From an uncultured Saprospiraceae bacterium (lineage in GTDB: Bacteria > Bacteroidota > Bacteroidia > Chitinophagales > Saprospiraceae), in NCBI GenBank assembly GCA_937926205.1, contig CALEYL010000050.1:38816-102815 (forward strand): DNA of 64,000 bases, read 5' to 3'. Below, one piece after another: positions 21,801-28,776 of the stretch. The position numbers were made by a program, and so were the translations under genes. The notes under the pieces were generated by a model that saw only the letters and a program-made list of their open reading frames with translations, had not been told where the DNA came from and did no database searches. Within the stretch, counting starts at the first letter, position 1. Each line of letters opens with the position of its first letter.

Positions 21801-22007
21801 ATACCATGCAGACTGGTGTTCATTGCCAAGCAAACAGCCGCTGTTATTGGCTGGATTGGCAAAATCATTCATGCCCGGGCCGGCAGGATTGAAAGCAACG
21901 GGGCCACTGCTGCAAATGACTTCTGCGGTCACGCAATCGTTATTTTGTGCTTTTAGCCCTGAATAGACAAACAACATCATCAGGATGAAACCTAATAAAA
22001 ACTTCAT
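15807..22007 (-). CDS. Giant repeat adhesin 2, paralogue of adhesin 1, CHU_C-type T9SS sorting tail
   Basis: The 2066-residue product starts at the ATG at 22007 with a clear signal peptide (MKFLLGFILMMLFVYSGLKA). Residues about 21-225 are a Cys-containing beta-rich head with motifs such as SAWYYFQFQP and PGQGFYLLIDNF, a kind seen at the N-terminus of other exported Bacteroidota surface proteins; it is unrelated to the P-domain head of adhesin 1. About 17 Ig-like repeats follow (ISG..xFC to YxVTVTDxNGC), then four PKD-like units, one SprB unit, a further PKD-like unit and the same type B sorting domain (RDVFIPNVFSPNNDGINDV, FNRWGE). From the repeats to the end the order matches adhesin 1, which points to gene duplication with head exchange. 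It lies first in the transcription unit, with a possible promoter at 22191-22198. It should be secreted by T9SS to the cell surface. Ligand unknown. Confidence 0.9.
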   Translation of the reverse strand: MKFLLGFILMMLFVYSGLKAQNNDCVTAEVICSSGPVAFNPAGPGMNDFANPANNSGCLLGNEHQSAWYYFQFQPTMPPNSVITFTITPNAGAGQDYDFAIFGPDVQCGALGFPVRCSFADQFCAFCPDTGLGMGATDTSEPPSGDGFVAPMVVQPGQGFYLLIDNFLSTSSGFSMTWGGSAAPFLDCTPPMCNVNLTATQTYNFCEGAAPFQLTANATGVTNAAFYEWTSSNGGEAYLSNPFIRQPILTVPPGFSGTLNYTLTVTDGNCMDDVNVTVNILPGPDPIITGPTQFCQGTTISLNAGSGYSSYQWSTGGTGQSVTVGSSATVSVTVTNAQGCPGVAMYTVTALPAPMPSIFGDPYVCNGVTATLSATPGYGNYTWSNNSHNQEIMVNAAGNFGVTVTDENGCSGSAQFIVTNRPNPTPVISGPTQICPGSTATLSANSGYFDYIWSNNSPSQTSTINAPGTYSVTVEDGFGCRGSSSYNVTAAPVPMPVINGVLGFCPGQSTTLNLTQAFSSYSWSNGQTGQSTTFNTPGPQSVTVTNSANCTATLNFSLQEFQAPMPVISGDLDICPGENTTLSVPAGFSTYAWSPVAGSSNTITASNAGAYTVTVTNGNGCSGADTAMLIHHPVPMPVISGDTAICIGEQSTLNAGAGYSSYLWSNNADTSIIQASAAGVYSVTVTNAMGCAGSDQFNLSVNQLPAPVISGDTAVCAGQNSVLDAGAGYASYSWEGGQNTMQITVSTADTFQVTVTDANGCSGSDSFILTVNPNPVPTISGNLSYCSGSNTLLDAGAGYTSYLWSGGDTTAVTSVNMPGNQSVTVTDGNGCMGSDTVVVSELTELMPVISGNLSFCTGTSTTLTAASGYASYQWSNSMSGPSITVNAPGIYTVSVTDTGECSGSGSVQVNALTLPQPQITGAASFCAGSTTTLDAGPGYNAYAWSTSSTQQTSSISQPGNYTVTVTDGNGCQGSDDFSIVQTALPVPSISGTPGFCPGLSTELSVPGNYASYLWSDNSNNPFLSVNAPGTYSVTVTDDLGCEGNTAVDVSEFNTTNPVISGNPNYCPGASTLLNASPGFSAYEWQDGTATASIVADQVGLFSVTATDSNGCETTASVQTATFAVIPPTISGLDEFCTGGSTTLTAQPGYNNYIWSDNSPGAILVVNAGGIYTVTATDANGCDSETSVQVIQHPLPTPSISGSLSYCIGGQTTLNAGGAYAGYNWTGGSTNASLVVNTPGNYGLTVTDNNGCIGSTQVAVVEDTELSPVISGPAAYCENGSATLDAGVGFATYTWNGNPGTQTLVVTSPGVYLLSVTDGMGCSGTASVNVIENPLPQPQISGATDFCADASSTLNAGTGYAAYLWSNGSVNPLITVTDGGIYGVTVTDNNGCINQTSLLVTEHPLPQFTIEGDPFFCEGAVANLTTNPGFTAYYWSTSETLPAIQVTTEGAYQVTVTDVNGCQSSASFFTDLIPLPLADGGPDQNLDCIRTSTTIGGAGSSQGAAYAYMWTGPGITPDNSDDRFPLVGVPGTYTLVINDLVHGCQSLPASLMVNDLAYTPAVNLSVSDVLDCNTATATIDGAGSETGAGIVYSWFNSSGVPIPGATGISYTTAQAGAYTLRITDTQTGCEAQQSATVQADFNYPHAEAGPPRHLNCLITDATLDASGSQSGPGITYSWNTQNGHIQSGINTINPGIDAPGTYVLTVTNIMNGCASTDAVSVTEDIQAPQADAGLSQELDCLHPVVTLNGSGSGNAGLAFSWTLAGNPAFSASGASIEAALPGTYTLLVTNTVNGCTASDPVLVTLNSNRPTAMEVVLNHPTCFGDKDGSILISDVTGGTPPYIYSINGQAFSNRLVYNSLTANEYEIVVQDAIGCEYTVLTALNPGNDLQVDAGPDRRINLGETTDLAAQVNISYDALDLLRWTTRDSLTCSTCPQITVGPFETMTYQVMVVDSNGCEAKDLVTVFVAKNRDVFIPNVFSPNNDGINDVLMVFAGHQVARIKSFLVFNRWGEPVFEAYDFLPNDPLYGWNGFHRGLLCNTAVFVYLAEIEFIDGEVVLFKGDATLMH
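17590..21165 (-). repeat. Coding Ig-like repeat array in adhesin 2 (about 17 units)
   Basis: The repeats are of the same family as those in adhesin 1, counted by eye from the ISG..FC motif. They are continuous and in frame, so this is protein repeat structure, not a DNA element. Confidence 0.8.
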
Positions 22008-22371
22008 GTTGTTTTAAATTGTAAACATTTATTTTCTATAGTAACGCTTTAATGTTAACAAAACCATGAGGAAGACAATCGCATGTGCTCATGGCCAGAG
22101 AATTTAGGTGATTTGTACAGAAGGCGCGCTTTCTTCTGATAGCTGGCAGTTGGTAATCCTTTATTTGCGGAGGTTATACGTTCTAGCCATCAAAGATACC
22201 GTTTTCGATGGTTTCGCTGCCAATTGCATTTAAATTTGTACAAATTAACCACATGAAATTTTCGAAAAAGAAGAAAGCCCATTACGAAAGTATATGGGCA
22301 TTGGCTGAAGATTAGTGAATAATAAAATACTTAATTGCCTATTAAAGTGATGTTAGAAGACGTGTATGGTT
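22008..22371. other. Gene-free upstream region of adhesin 2
   Basis: The 364 bp between adhesin 2 and the small membrane genes has no reading frame that looks real. It carries one promoter-like element for the adhesin pair (22191-22198). Confidence 0.6.
22191..22198 (-). promoter_or_regulatory. Candidate -7 element for the adhesin pair
   Basis: TATCTTTG on the minus strand matches TAnnTTTG, with a TTG about 22 bp upstream, one base beyond the usual -33 spacing. It would leave a leader of about 180 nt before adhesin 2. Confidence 0.4.
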
Positions 22372-22725
22372 TCAAACGTTGAGGTATTTCCAGAAAATCA
22401 GGCTGCCGGCAAAATAGGCAGGTACATCCAGCCAATCGGAAGTAAAGTTTTTGCTTAAAGCGGGAAATCCCCATTCAAACAAAAATGCAAACAGCGCGGT
22501 GATCAGCATGATTTCGCCAAAAGAAAGTCGGTGGGTTGGGTTTTTGGAGAAAAGATAGCGTCGTTCGAGCAGCCATCCAGTCAGTAACAATGGCATACAG
22601 AGCAGACAATCAAGATGGTTGTCAAGCAGGGGGATGGAAATCAGGCAGATTTTTTGCAGAATCTGATGCGTGATAAAGAGACCACTGCAAGCAAGAAATG
22701 CCGGGTGAAAAAGCAGTGCCGGCAT
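22372..22725 (-). CDS. Small polytopic membrane protein
   Basis: The 117-residue product starts at the ATG at 22725, one base after the TGA of the preceding gene. A TTG start eight codons earlier would overlap that gene and is less likely. Four hydrophobic segments are separated by short polar loops, with recognisable patterns HQILQ, DNHLDCLLCMPLLL, LLERRYLF and FEWGFPALSKNFTSDWLDVPAYFAGSLIF. As I recall, similar short proteins in Bacteroidota are often labelled magnesium citrate secondary transporter. That label looks weakly founded and I do not adopt it. The tight junction with the upstream membrane protein suggests a two-gene operon. Function unknown. Confidence 0.7.
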   Translation of the reverse strand: MPALLFHPAFLACSGLFITHQILQKICLISIPLLDNHLDCLLCMPLLLTGWLLERRYLFSKNPTHRLSFGEIMLITALFAFLFEWGFPALSKNFTSDWLDVPAYFAGSLIFWKYLNV

Positions 22726-22726
22726 T

Positions 22727-22954
22727 TCAGAAGACCGCAATGAAAGCAATTGTCAGGCCAATTACTAAAAATGGCGACAGGATGATCATCACCAGCACGC
22801 CGGTAAATTTAATCATCAATTTCATCGCTAAAGTGAGGGTGCTGTCCCCTTCTTTTGCTGCCGACCACCTTTCAAAAGCGCTGAATACGTTCTCCGCAGC
22901 GCCCATTACCCGCTTTCCGGGCTTTTCTTCCAGTTCTTCCAGTTTAATTTTCAT
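22727..22954 (-). CDS. Small single-pass membrane protein
   Basis: The 75-residue protein starts at the ATG at 22954. Residues 1-40 are charged and probably helical (MKIKLEELEEKPGKRVMG). Residues about 43-73 form one long or two short hydrophobic helices. It has no signal peptide and no family that I recognise. The next gene starts one base after its stop, so the two are probably translated together. It is divergent from the TetR gene across 220 bp that hold AT-rich repeats and the TetR-side operator. Confidence 0.6.
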   Translation of the reverse strand: MKIKLEELEEKPGKRVMGAAENVFSAFERWSAAKEGDSTLTLAMKLMIKFTGVLVMIILSPFLVIGLTIAFIAVF

Positions 22955-22965
22955 TTCGGAGATTT

Positions 22966-23098
22966 TAGATGTAAGACATTAGATGTAAGACATTAGATTT
23001 TAGATGCAAGACGGGGTTGATATTGGTTTTATTATCAGATTATTAGACCTATTGTCTAAAGTCTGATATCTAGAATCTGATATCTAACATCTAACATT
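22966..23098. repeat. AT-rich short-period repeats (TTAGATG / CTGATATCT types)
   Basis: The stretch has two or three copies of AGATGTAAGACATT-like units, followed by repeated CTGATATCT and ATCTAACATCTAAC. The two halves are partly complementary and could fold. It separates the divergent small membrane genes and the TetR gene. Confidence 0.6.
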
Positions 23099-23106
23099 AG
23101 CACAAA

Positions 23107-23140
23107 TGTACTAAAACAAAATAATTAGTACAACTGTACT
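23107..23140. promoter_or_regulatory. Palindromic operator upstream of the TetR gene
   Basis: AGTACA-AC-TGTACT (23127-23140) is a perfect 6+6 palindrome directly abutting the -7 element. A further TGTACTA at 23107-23113 pairs with TAGTACA at 23126-23132. Placement over the promoter suggests autorepression by the TetR protein; binding is inferred. Confidence 0.55.
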
Positions 23141-23147
23141 ATCTTTG
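23140..23147 (+). promoter_or_regulatory. -7 promoter element of the TetR gene
   Basis: TATCTTTG matches TAnnTTTG exactly and leaves a leader of about 25 nt before the ATG at 23175. It shares one base with the palindromic operator. Confidence 0.55.
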
Positions 23148-23174
23148 TTTTCGACAAAAAAAGCCAGGTATCCG

Positions 23175-23813
23175 ATGAATAAACTAACAACCAAAGATAA
23201 AATACTGGAGGAAGCACTTCGGCAATTTAATGCAAGCGGAAGTGAAAGGGTCAGCATAAGAAATATAGCAGGGGCTTTGGACATGAGCGCGGGAAACCTG
23301 ACCTATTACTTTAAAAATACCGACGCCCTTGTATATCAGCTGTATCTGGATCTGGTAGCGGAGCTGAATGCTCAGATTTACCTTTTGCAACAGCAGGGCG
23401 AACCGGACTTTGAGTGGCTGGTAGAGCAAACGGACGTGACGTTCCGGGTTATGTATAAATACAAATTCCTGTTGCTGGATTTTCCGGCCATTTCCCGACG
23501 TATCCCTGCCATTCGTTCCCATTTCCGGGAATTAATGGCATTTCGGAAAGTAGAATTCAGGATGCTGATGTTATACTGGGTTGAAAAAGGACTGCTGCGT
23601 GCGGAATGGGCGCCCGGACTTTACGACAACCTCATCCTTCAGAGTATGGTTTTAGCCAATGCCTGGATTGCAGACTCTGAGGTTCATTTTGAAGGAGACC
23701 CCGCACAAATTATTCCGCATTATTGCGAGCTTTTCATTGGTATGATGGCGCCCTTTCTCACGGAAGCCGGGTTGGAAACTTATGCGGTTTGGAAAGAGCA
23801 ATTGAACACATAG
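23175..23813 (+). CDS. TetR/AcrR-family transcriptional regulator
   Basis: The 212-residue protein starts at the ATG at 23175; the TTG at 23145 falls in the promoter. Residues about 5-50 are the TetR DNA-binding domain: helix one ends ALRQFNASG, the HTH reads VSIRNIAGALDMSAGNLTYY, and FKNTDALVYQL follows. Residues 60-212 are an all-helical ligand/dimer domain of the usual length but not diagnostic for ligand. It is divergent from a two-gene membrane-protein unit, its most likely target besides its own promoter. The signal it senses is unknown. Confidence 0.88.
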   Translation: MNKLTTKDKILEEALRQFNASGSERVSIRNIAGALDMSAGNLTYYFKNTDALVYQLYLDLVAELNAQIYLLQQQGEPDFEWLVEQTDVTFRVMYKYKFLLLDFPAISRRIPAIRSHFRELMAFRKVEFRMLMLYWVEKGLLRAEWAPGLYDNLILQSMVLANAWIADSEVHFEGDPAQIIPHYCELFIGMMAPFLTEAGLETYAVWKEQLNT

Positions 23814-23856
23814 ACAAATTAACATTCGGATAATTGTTCTATCCTAAATATCACTT

Positions 23857-23903
23857 GTCTGGGCTTTACCTGCTGTCTGCATTTTGGCCGGTAAAGCCCA
23901 GAC
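23857..23903. terminator. Bidirectional terminator between convergent genes
   Basis: Perfect 14-bp arms at 23857-23870 and 23890-23903 (GTCTGGGCTTTACC and its complement) enclose 19 nt. They start 43 bp after the TetR stop and abut the stop codon of the opposite gene at 23905. Confidence 0.7.
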
Positions 23904-23904
23904 A

Positions 23905-26900
23905 CTATTTAAGGGCATTCCATTTTTCAACCAACTCCTGCAATTGCTTTTGAGCCTCTGTTATTGCAGCAGCAGCCTGCGTTGTGACCGGCCAGTCGCT
24001 GTCCTGCAGCAAGTCCAGCAAACCGGCAAAAGCACTGTTTAAGCGGCTGAAACTTGAGTCCCGGCTTCCGGGGGCTGCCGATTCCAACAGCCCGGCTTCT
24101 TTTTCCATTTCCGCCAGTTTTTCCACCTCTTCGGGGCTGGCTATTTTCATTTTTGCCTTTAACGCTGAACGGTAAACTTTGATTTCCTCAAGGATGGCCC
24201 TGCATTGGATTCGTCCTTGATAGCATTTCAGTGAATAATCGTGCTGCTTTTGCAAATCGGCAAGGCTTGTTTTTACCCTCGGATCCATTTTTACAGTAAC
24301 CGTTTGTGTAAAAACCTGATCATCAGCGGTTAATTTTACCGTATAATCACCCGGCATGACAAAGGGTGCATTCGGATTTGGCGCCGTGTTTTGGTAGATG
24401 GCGGCAATGGGGTAGGAGACCGGTTCATTCAAAGGCTGGTAGCGCATGTCCCAGGTAAAACGGTTTGCGCCTGCCTCCGATGAAAGTATTTGTTGCGGAC
24501 GAATCCAGTAAGGCGGGACATTATTAGGTGGAATGGCATACAAAGTATCCCGGTTGCTGTACGTTCTGATCAGGTTGTTTTTGCCATCCCTGATTTCCAG
24601 AGTCACTTCCTTCATCGCATCGCGAAGGTAATAATCGATGATGGCGCCATCTGGTGGATTTTGCCCGGCCGGTTCTTCCTGGGGCAATGGTGTATCGGTG
24701 TTCATGTTCCAGCGAACCCGATAAGTTGTTTGCGGTTTATAAAGGATGACGGATGCGCTCGTCAGCGTTGGCGTTAACTGCCTGAGCGCCGTGATGTTGT
24801 CTAAAATCCAGAAGCTGCGGCCATGGGTGCCTACGACAAGGTCATCGTCTTTGATTACCAGATCGCGAATAGAAGTGGCGGGCATGTTCAGGCGCAGACT
24901 TTGCCAGTGTTCTCCGTCATCAAAAGAAACATAAACAGCTCTTTCGCTGCCGGCAAACAACAGGCCCCTTCGTTTGGGATCTTCGCGAACCACATTGATG
25001 GGGTCTTCCGGTAAGCCGTTTACAATTTCTTTCCAGGTATTGCCACCGTCGGTGGTTTTGTAAATATGCGGACGCTGATCATCGCAGCGAATGCGGTTTA
25101 CAGCAGCATAGGCTGTATTTACATCAAAATGGCTGGCATCCATCAGGGATACTTTGCTCCAGGAAGTGATGGCATCCGGCGTTACATTTCTCCAGGTTTT
25201 GCCCCCGTCTTTGGTAAGTTGAATCAGTCCGTCGTCTGTTCCGCACCAGATGGTATTCAGGTCTTTATACGAGGGCGCAATGGTATAGATGACGCCGCGA
25301 CGGGGCATTTTTTTGTATTCCTCCGAGCTATAAATACCCACACTGGCCGGGATTTCCCAGGTATCCCGGGTAAGATCGGGACTGATAACCTGCCAGTCAT
25401 TTCCTCCGTTTGTTGTTTTAAACAACACATTGCCAGCAAAATACAAAGTCCTGGGGTCGAGTGGACTGAACAATACCGGCGCCGTTCGGATAAAACGGTA
25501 TTTTCCGTTTCGGACAGGCTCCGGAGCAATGTTCTGGGTTTGTCCGGTGCGTTTGTCGTGGCGGGTAATTTTACCGCCATAAATGATGTTGGGGTCTAAA
25601 GGGTCGGCCGCTACATAGCCATATTCTTCAACCCCTACCGGGTGCCATTCCCGGAACGTGATGGCGCCGTCGTTGCCCCTTGAGGCGATGCCGACGCTGC
25701 CGCTTTCCTGCTGGCCGCCATATACGTTGTAGGGGAATGCATTATCGGTGCTGACATGGTAAAACTGGGCAGTCGGTTGATTGTACCAGGATGAAAAAGT
25801 TTGTCCGCCATTGACGGTTATGATGGCGCCCTGATCGCTGGCAATTAATATGATGTCCGGGTTGTCCGGATTGATCCAGATGCGGTGATAATCATCGCCT
25901 CCCGGCGCACCCCGAAATGCCTGCCAGGTTTTGGCGCCATCAACTGATTTCCAGGCGACTATATTGGCGCTGTAAACGATGTCGGGATTTTTGGGATCCA
26001 CCTTCAATTCGGCAAAATCACTGGCCCTTCCCCAATACCTTACGTCGGTTTGCATGCGTATCCAGTTTTCTCCGGCATCATCGCTCCGGTAAATGCCGCC
26101 ATCAGCGCCTGCGTCAACGGTAGCATACATTCTTTTGGAATCGGAAGGTGCAATACAAAAACCGATCCTCCCAAGTCCTTTATCCGTTCCGGGCAAACCG
26201 CCGCTCAGTTTTTTCCAGCTTGTACCACCATCGGTGCTTCTAAACAGCCCGCTCTCTTTCCCATTCCAGGCGCCGTTTTCCCACGGGCCTTGTCTGCCTG
26301 CCCAAAGCGCCGCATAAACAATCTGGGAATTGTTAGGATCGAGAGTCACTTGTATGGCGCCTGTGTTTTCATCTTTGTAAAGAACTCTTTCCCAGGTGGC
26401 GCCTCCATCCAGCGTCCGGTACACGCCTCTTTCGGTATTTGGACCATAGGGATGGCCCAGTGCAGCCACAAAAACCCGGTTTGCATCAGCCGGATCAATG
26501 GCCAGTCCGCCAATTTGTTGCGCGTCTTTTAAGCCCAGGTGAGTCCACGTTTTTCCGGCATCGGTTGATTTGTAGATGCCGTCGCCGACAGAAAGATCAG
26601 GGCGCTGTAATCCTTCGCCACTGCCTACATAAATGACATCGGGATTGGAGGGCGAGATGGCGATATCGCCAATGGAACCGGTAGGTTGATCATCAAAAAT
26701 CGGTACCCATGTCCGGCCTGCATCGGTGGTTTTCCAAACACCGCCATTGTTAACGCCGATATAAAAAGTGTTGGGCTGTTGAGGCACGCCAACGGCCCCT
26801 ACTGTCCGGCCGCCCCGGTGTGGTCCGATCATGCGCCATTGTATGGCGTCAAAGTATTTTGAGTCAATGGATTGTGCTTCGGCAACAGCCATGAACAAGA

Positions 26901-26934
26901 CCAAAGTCAGCGAGGAAAGGAAATATTTTGTCAT
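23905..26934 (-). CDS. Secreted Asp-box (BNR/sortilin-like) beta-propeller protein
   Basis: The 1009-residue product starts at the ATG at 26934, with signal peptide MTKYFLSSLTLVLFMAVAEA. A TTG 22 codons earlier overlaps a promoter-like element and is rejected. Residues about 25-720 contain at least eight Asp-box motifs of form S/T-x-D-x-G-x-T-W (KTTDAGRTW, KSTDAGKTW, RTLDGGATW, RSTDGGTSW, LTKDGGKTW, KTTDGGNTW), as in the VPS10/sortilin-like double propellers. The C-terminal 280 residues include an Ig-like stretch (PGDYTVKLTADDQVFTQTVTVKMDPR) and a helical end with a coiled-coil feel. Database entries for this family often say glycosyl hydrolase, but I see no catalytic motif that proves activity. 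No T9SS sorting domain was recognised, so it may be periplasmic. Confidence 0.85.
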   Translation of the reverse strand: MTKYFLSSLTLVLFMAVAEAQSIDSKYFDAIQWRMIGPHRGGRTVGAVGVPQQPNTFYIGVNNGGVWKTTDAGRTWVPIFDDQPTGSIGDIAISPSNPDVIYVGSGEGLQRPDLSVGDGIYKSTDAGKTWTHLGLKDAQQIGGLAIDPADANRVFVAALGHPYGPNTERGVYRTLDGGATWERVLYKDENTGAIQVTLDPNNSQIVYAALWAGRQGPWENGAWNGKESGLFRSTDGGTSWKKLSGGLPGTDKGLGRIGFCIAPSDSKRMYATVDAGADGGIYRSDDAGENWIRMQTDVRYWGRASDFAELKVDPKNPDIVYSANIVAWKSVDGAKTWQAFRGAPGGDDYHRIWINPDNPDIILIASDQGAIITVNGGQTFSSWYNQPTAQFYHVSTDNAFPYNVYGGQQESGSVGIASRGNDGAITFREWHPVGVEEYGYVAADPLDPNIIYGGKITRHDKRTGQTQNIAPEPVRNGKYRFIRTAPVLFSPLDPRTLYFAGNVLFKTTNGGNDWQVISPDLTRDTWEIPASVGIYSSEEYKKMPRRGVIYTIAPSYKDLNTIWCGTDDGLIQLTKDGGKTWRNVTPDAITSWSKVSLMDASHFDVNTAYAAVNRIRCDDQRPHIYKTTDGGNTWKEIVNGLPEDPINVVREDPKRRGLLFAGSERAVYVSFDDGEHWQSLRLNMPATSIRDLVIKDDDLVVGTHGRSFWILDNITALRQLTPTLTSASVILYKPQTTYRVRWNMNTDTPLPQEEPAGQNPPDGAIIDYYLRDAMKEVTLEIRDGKNNLIRTYSNRDTLYAIPPNNVPPYWIRPQQILSSEAGANRFTWDMRYQPLNEPVSYPIAAIYQNTAPNPNAPFVMPGDYTVKLTADDQVFTQTVTVKMDPRVKTSLADLQKQHDYSLKCYQGRIQCRAILEEIKVYRSALKAKMKIASPEEVEKLAEMEKEAGLLESAAPGSRDSSFSRLNSAFAGLLDLLQDSDWPVTTQAAAAITEAQKQLQELVEKWNALK

Positions 26935-26997
26935 ACCAGATGTTTGTCGTGTGTGGATTGCCATTTTTCCGGCATTACATTCAAACCGTACTAATGA

Positions 26998-27005
26998 CAA
27001 ACATA
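26998..27005 (-). promoter_or_regulatory. Candidate -7 element for the Asp-box propeller gene
   Basis: TATGTTTG on the minus strand matches TAnnTTTG and lies 63 bp before the ATG at 26934. No -33 partner was seen at standard spacing. Confidence 0.4.
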
Positions 27006-27101
27006 GGTAATGTTTTTGATGAATTTATGGACGGGAAGGGCAAATTGGTAAGGAGCAAAAGGCAAATGGGCAACCATGAATCATCCCGAACTTTGTAGCC
27101 C

Positions 27102-27213
27102 AGGTGCAGCGCACCAAAATATTGGTAGCAATATGAAAGTCAATAAATTAGGAGGTGCAGCGCACCGTAATATTGGCGCCTAACGCAGCTTGGTGTTACG
27201 GTGTGCTGCACCT
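27102..27213. repeat. GGTGCAGCGCACC intergenic repeat element
   Basis: AGGTGCAGCGCACC occurs at 27102-27115 and again at 27153-27166. The second copy pairs, with one mismatch in 18 bp, with 27196-27213 (ending GTGCTGCACCT). It is probably a short non-autonomous intergenic repeat. Confidence 0.65.
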
Positions 27214-27241
27214 ACAAGGTTTCAAAAAGTAGCTGAAATGG

Positions 27242-27274
27242 CATGAGACATCCAAAAATTTGGGATGTCTCATG
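27242..27274 (-). terminator. 33-nt hairpin after the 488-residue secreted protein gene
   Basis: Perfect 12-bp arms CATGAGACATCC and GGATGTCTCATG surround a 9-nt loop, 35 bp past the stop at 27310. No strong T run follows on the minus strand. It matches the length and pattern of the hairpin at 9000-9032. Confidence 0.55.
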
Positions 27275-27309
27275 TTTGCGAATTTGCCAACTTGCAAATT
27301 TGCCTTTTA

Positions 27310-28776
27310 TTAATGGCTGCCAAGAACAGCGCCACTGGAGCAATTCTCCTGCTTATAGGTGTAGGGCGTGCTGTTCAGTACATAGTTTGTCCAGGCGGTG
27401 GTCGTTTTTGCGAAGCTGGCTGCCATGGAAGTCCCTGCCACTACTTTTGTAGGCGTCAGCTTGCGTGTATCACAACCCTGCGTGCCATTTTCTCCGTTTG
27501 TATCAACCCGGATAGCATGGATATCAGATGCTGGTGCACCACCTAAACGAGCACCGCAGCCTATAAAATAACCTCCGCTGGTAATTCTCGAGATGCTTTC
27601 CTTTCCGGGGCCGGCTGGATTTGAACCTTCGTAATAGCGTGTCCAGACCGGAAGTTCCGTTCCATAAAAAGGCAGTACCATGGCGTAAGTGGCATTCATG
27701 AAAGATGTTTGTGTCAATGGCAGGATAATTCTGCCTGCGATGGCTGCTTTGGTTCCCGTGATGTCAAGGGTAACGGCTGTGGCTGAAAAACCGGAAAAAT
27801 TGACGCCTGGCGTATAGATTTTGCTGCTGCTGGCGCCGTTTGCCGGATTTGCCCGTACGACCCACATGGCTGGATGAGGAGCGCCTGCTGAGCCAACGAT
27901 CATGAATGCTGCAGGTTCGGCAACACCGTTTGCAGCTTTATAGACCACATCAGTCCCCTGATCGCTGTTCATGCCAGAGTTGTAGGTCCGCCTCCAAAGT
28001 TCAGCCCCATTTGCTGCATTGATGCATGAAAGGAAAGTATGGCTGTTGGATCTGCCTGTTACGGCAATCACCGCTAAATTGGCGCGAAAGCCATTGCAAG
28101 CCTCCAGTGCTTCAAAGCCCGACCCCGGAGAACCTGTGCTGCCAGTTGTGTAACGGAAGCTCCAGATTTGGGCGCCTGCGCTGCTGAATCGCGCCACTGC
28201 AAATTCATTGACACCATTGCTTGTGTTCAGGGAATTGCCAACAACCGTTACATCGCCGTTAGATTGGCGCTCTACGGAAACGGCACGCTCATCGCGTAAA
28301 TTGGCTGCTGGCAAAATTTTGAGCCAGGTCAATGCACCATTCAGATTGGTGCGCATCAGAATGATTTGATTTCCGGTAGTAATTTTCCGGTAACCGGCGA
28401 TGAAATAGCCCGTGTGCGCACCGGCGGCATTTCTGTCCAATTCAATGGCGGTGCCGTAATAAGGTACGGTGGGGTTGTTCGGATCATTCAGGGCCATGGT
28501 CATTTCCTGTTGACCAAGGGCATTCAATCGGGTAAGGGAAATCATATTGGCCGGACCGAAACTTTGGGTGTTGGCCAGCACGATGTAGCGACCTCCGTCA
28601 ATTGGTTTGCTGTCCTGCACTTCTTCCTGCGTTGGAGCAATGCCAAAAGTCGTTTCAAACAGTTGAGCTTTTGCGGAAGTACTGAACAGGCAAACCACTA
28701 AAAGAATGAAAAACCAGTTCGCAAACAGGTTAATTTTGTTTTGGGCTGGTGTAGCCGGGATGATTGATGGGTTCAT
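27310..28776 (-). CDS. Secreted protein of unknown function, propeller-like repeats
   Basis: The 488-residue product starts at the ATG at 28776. The first 38 residues form a long signal peptide (hydrophobic NWFFILLVVCLFSTSAKAQ). The mature part has loosely repeating blocks of about 55-60 residues with recurring patterns such as GGRYIVLANT, GYFIAGYR, GDVTVVGNS, FMIVGSAG and GGYFIGCGA, each followed by a segment on a strand or record. This is typical of beta-propeller proteins that resemble SBBP or delta-60 repeats, but no named family is certain. Six or so Cys residues are present, two near the C-terminus. There is no recognisable T9SS sorting domain. It is transcribed in the same direction as its neighbours but is separated by terminators on both sides, so it probably stands alone. 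Confidence 0.7.
   Translation of the reverse strand: MNPSIIPATPAQNKINLFANWFFILLVVCLFSTSAKAQLFETTFGIAPTQEEVQDSKPIDGGRYIVLANTQSFGPANMISLTRLNALGQQEMTMALNDPNNPTVPYYGTAIELDRNAAGAHTGYFIAGYRKITTGNQIILMRTNLNGALTWLKILPAANLRDERAVSVERQSNGDVTVVGNSLNTSNGVNEFAVARFSSAGAQIWSFRYTTGSTGSPGSGFEALEACNGFRANLAVIAVTGRSNSHTFLSCINAANGAELWRRTYNSGMNSDQGTDVVYKAANGVAEPAAFMIVGSAGAPHPAMWVVRANPANGASSSKIYTPGVNFSGFSATAVTLDITGTKAAIAGRIILPLTQTSFMNATYAMVLPFYGTELPVWTRYYEGSNPAGPGKESISRITSGGYFIGCGARLGGAPASDIHAIRVDTNGENGTQGCDTRKLTPTKVVAGTSMAASFAKTTTAWTNYVLNSTPYTYKQENCSSGAVLGSH

Larger units (their letters stand above)
27006..27309. other. Gene-free region with hairpins
   Basis: It holds the GGTGCAGCGCACC repeat element (27102-27213) and the hairpin at 27242-27274. 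No gene was recognised. Confidence 0.6.

Noticed and set aside
22372..22725. Naming the small membrane protein a magnesium citrate transporter
   Set aside because: At 117 residues with no transport motif, the label often given to similar proteins is not supported by anything visible.
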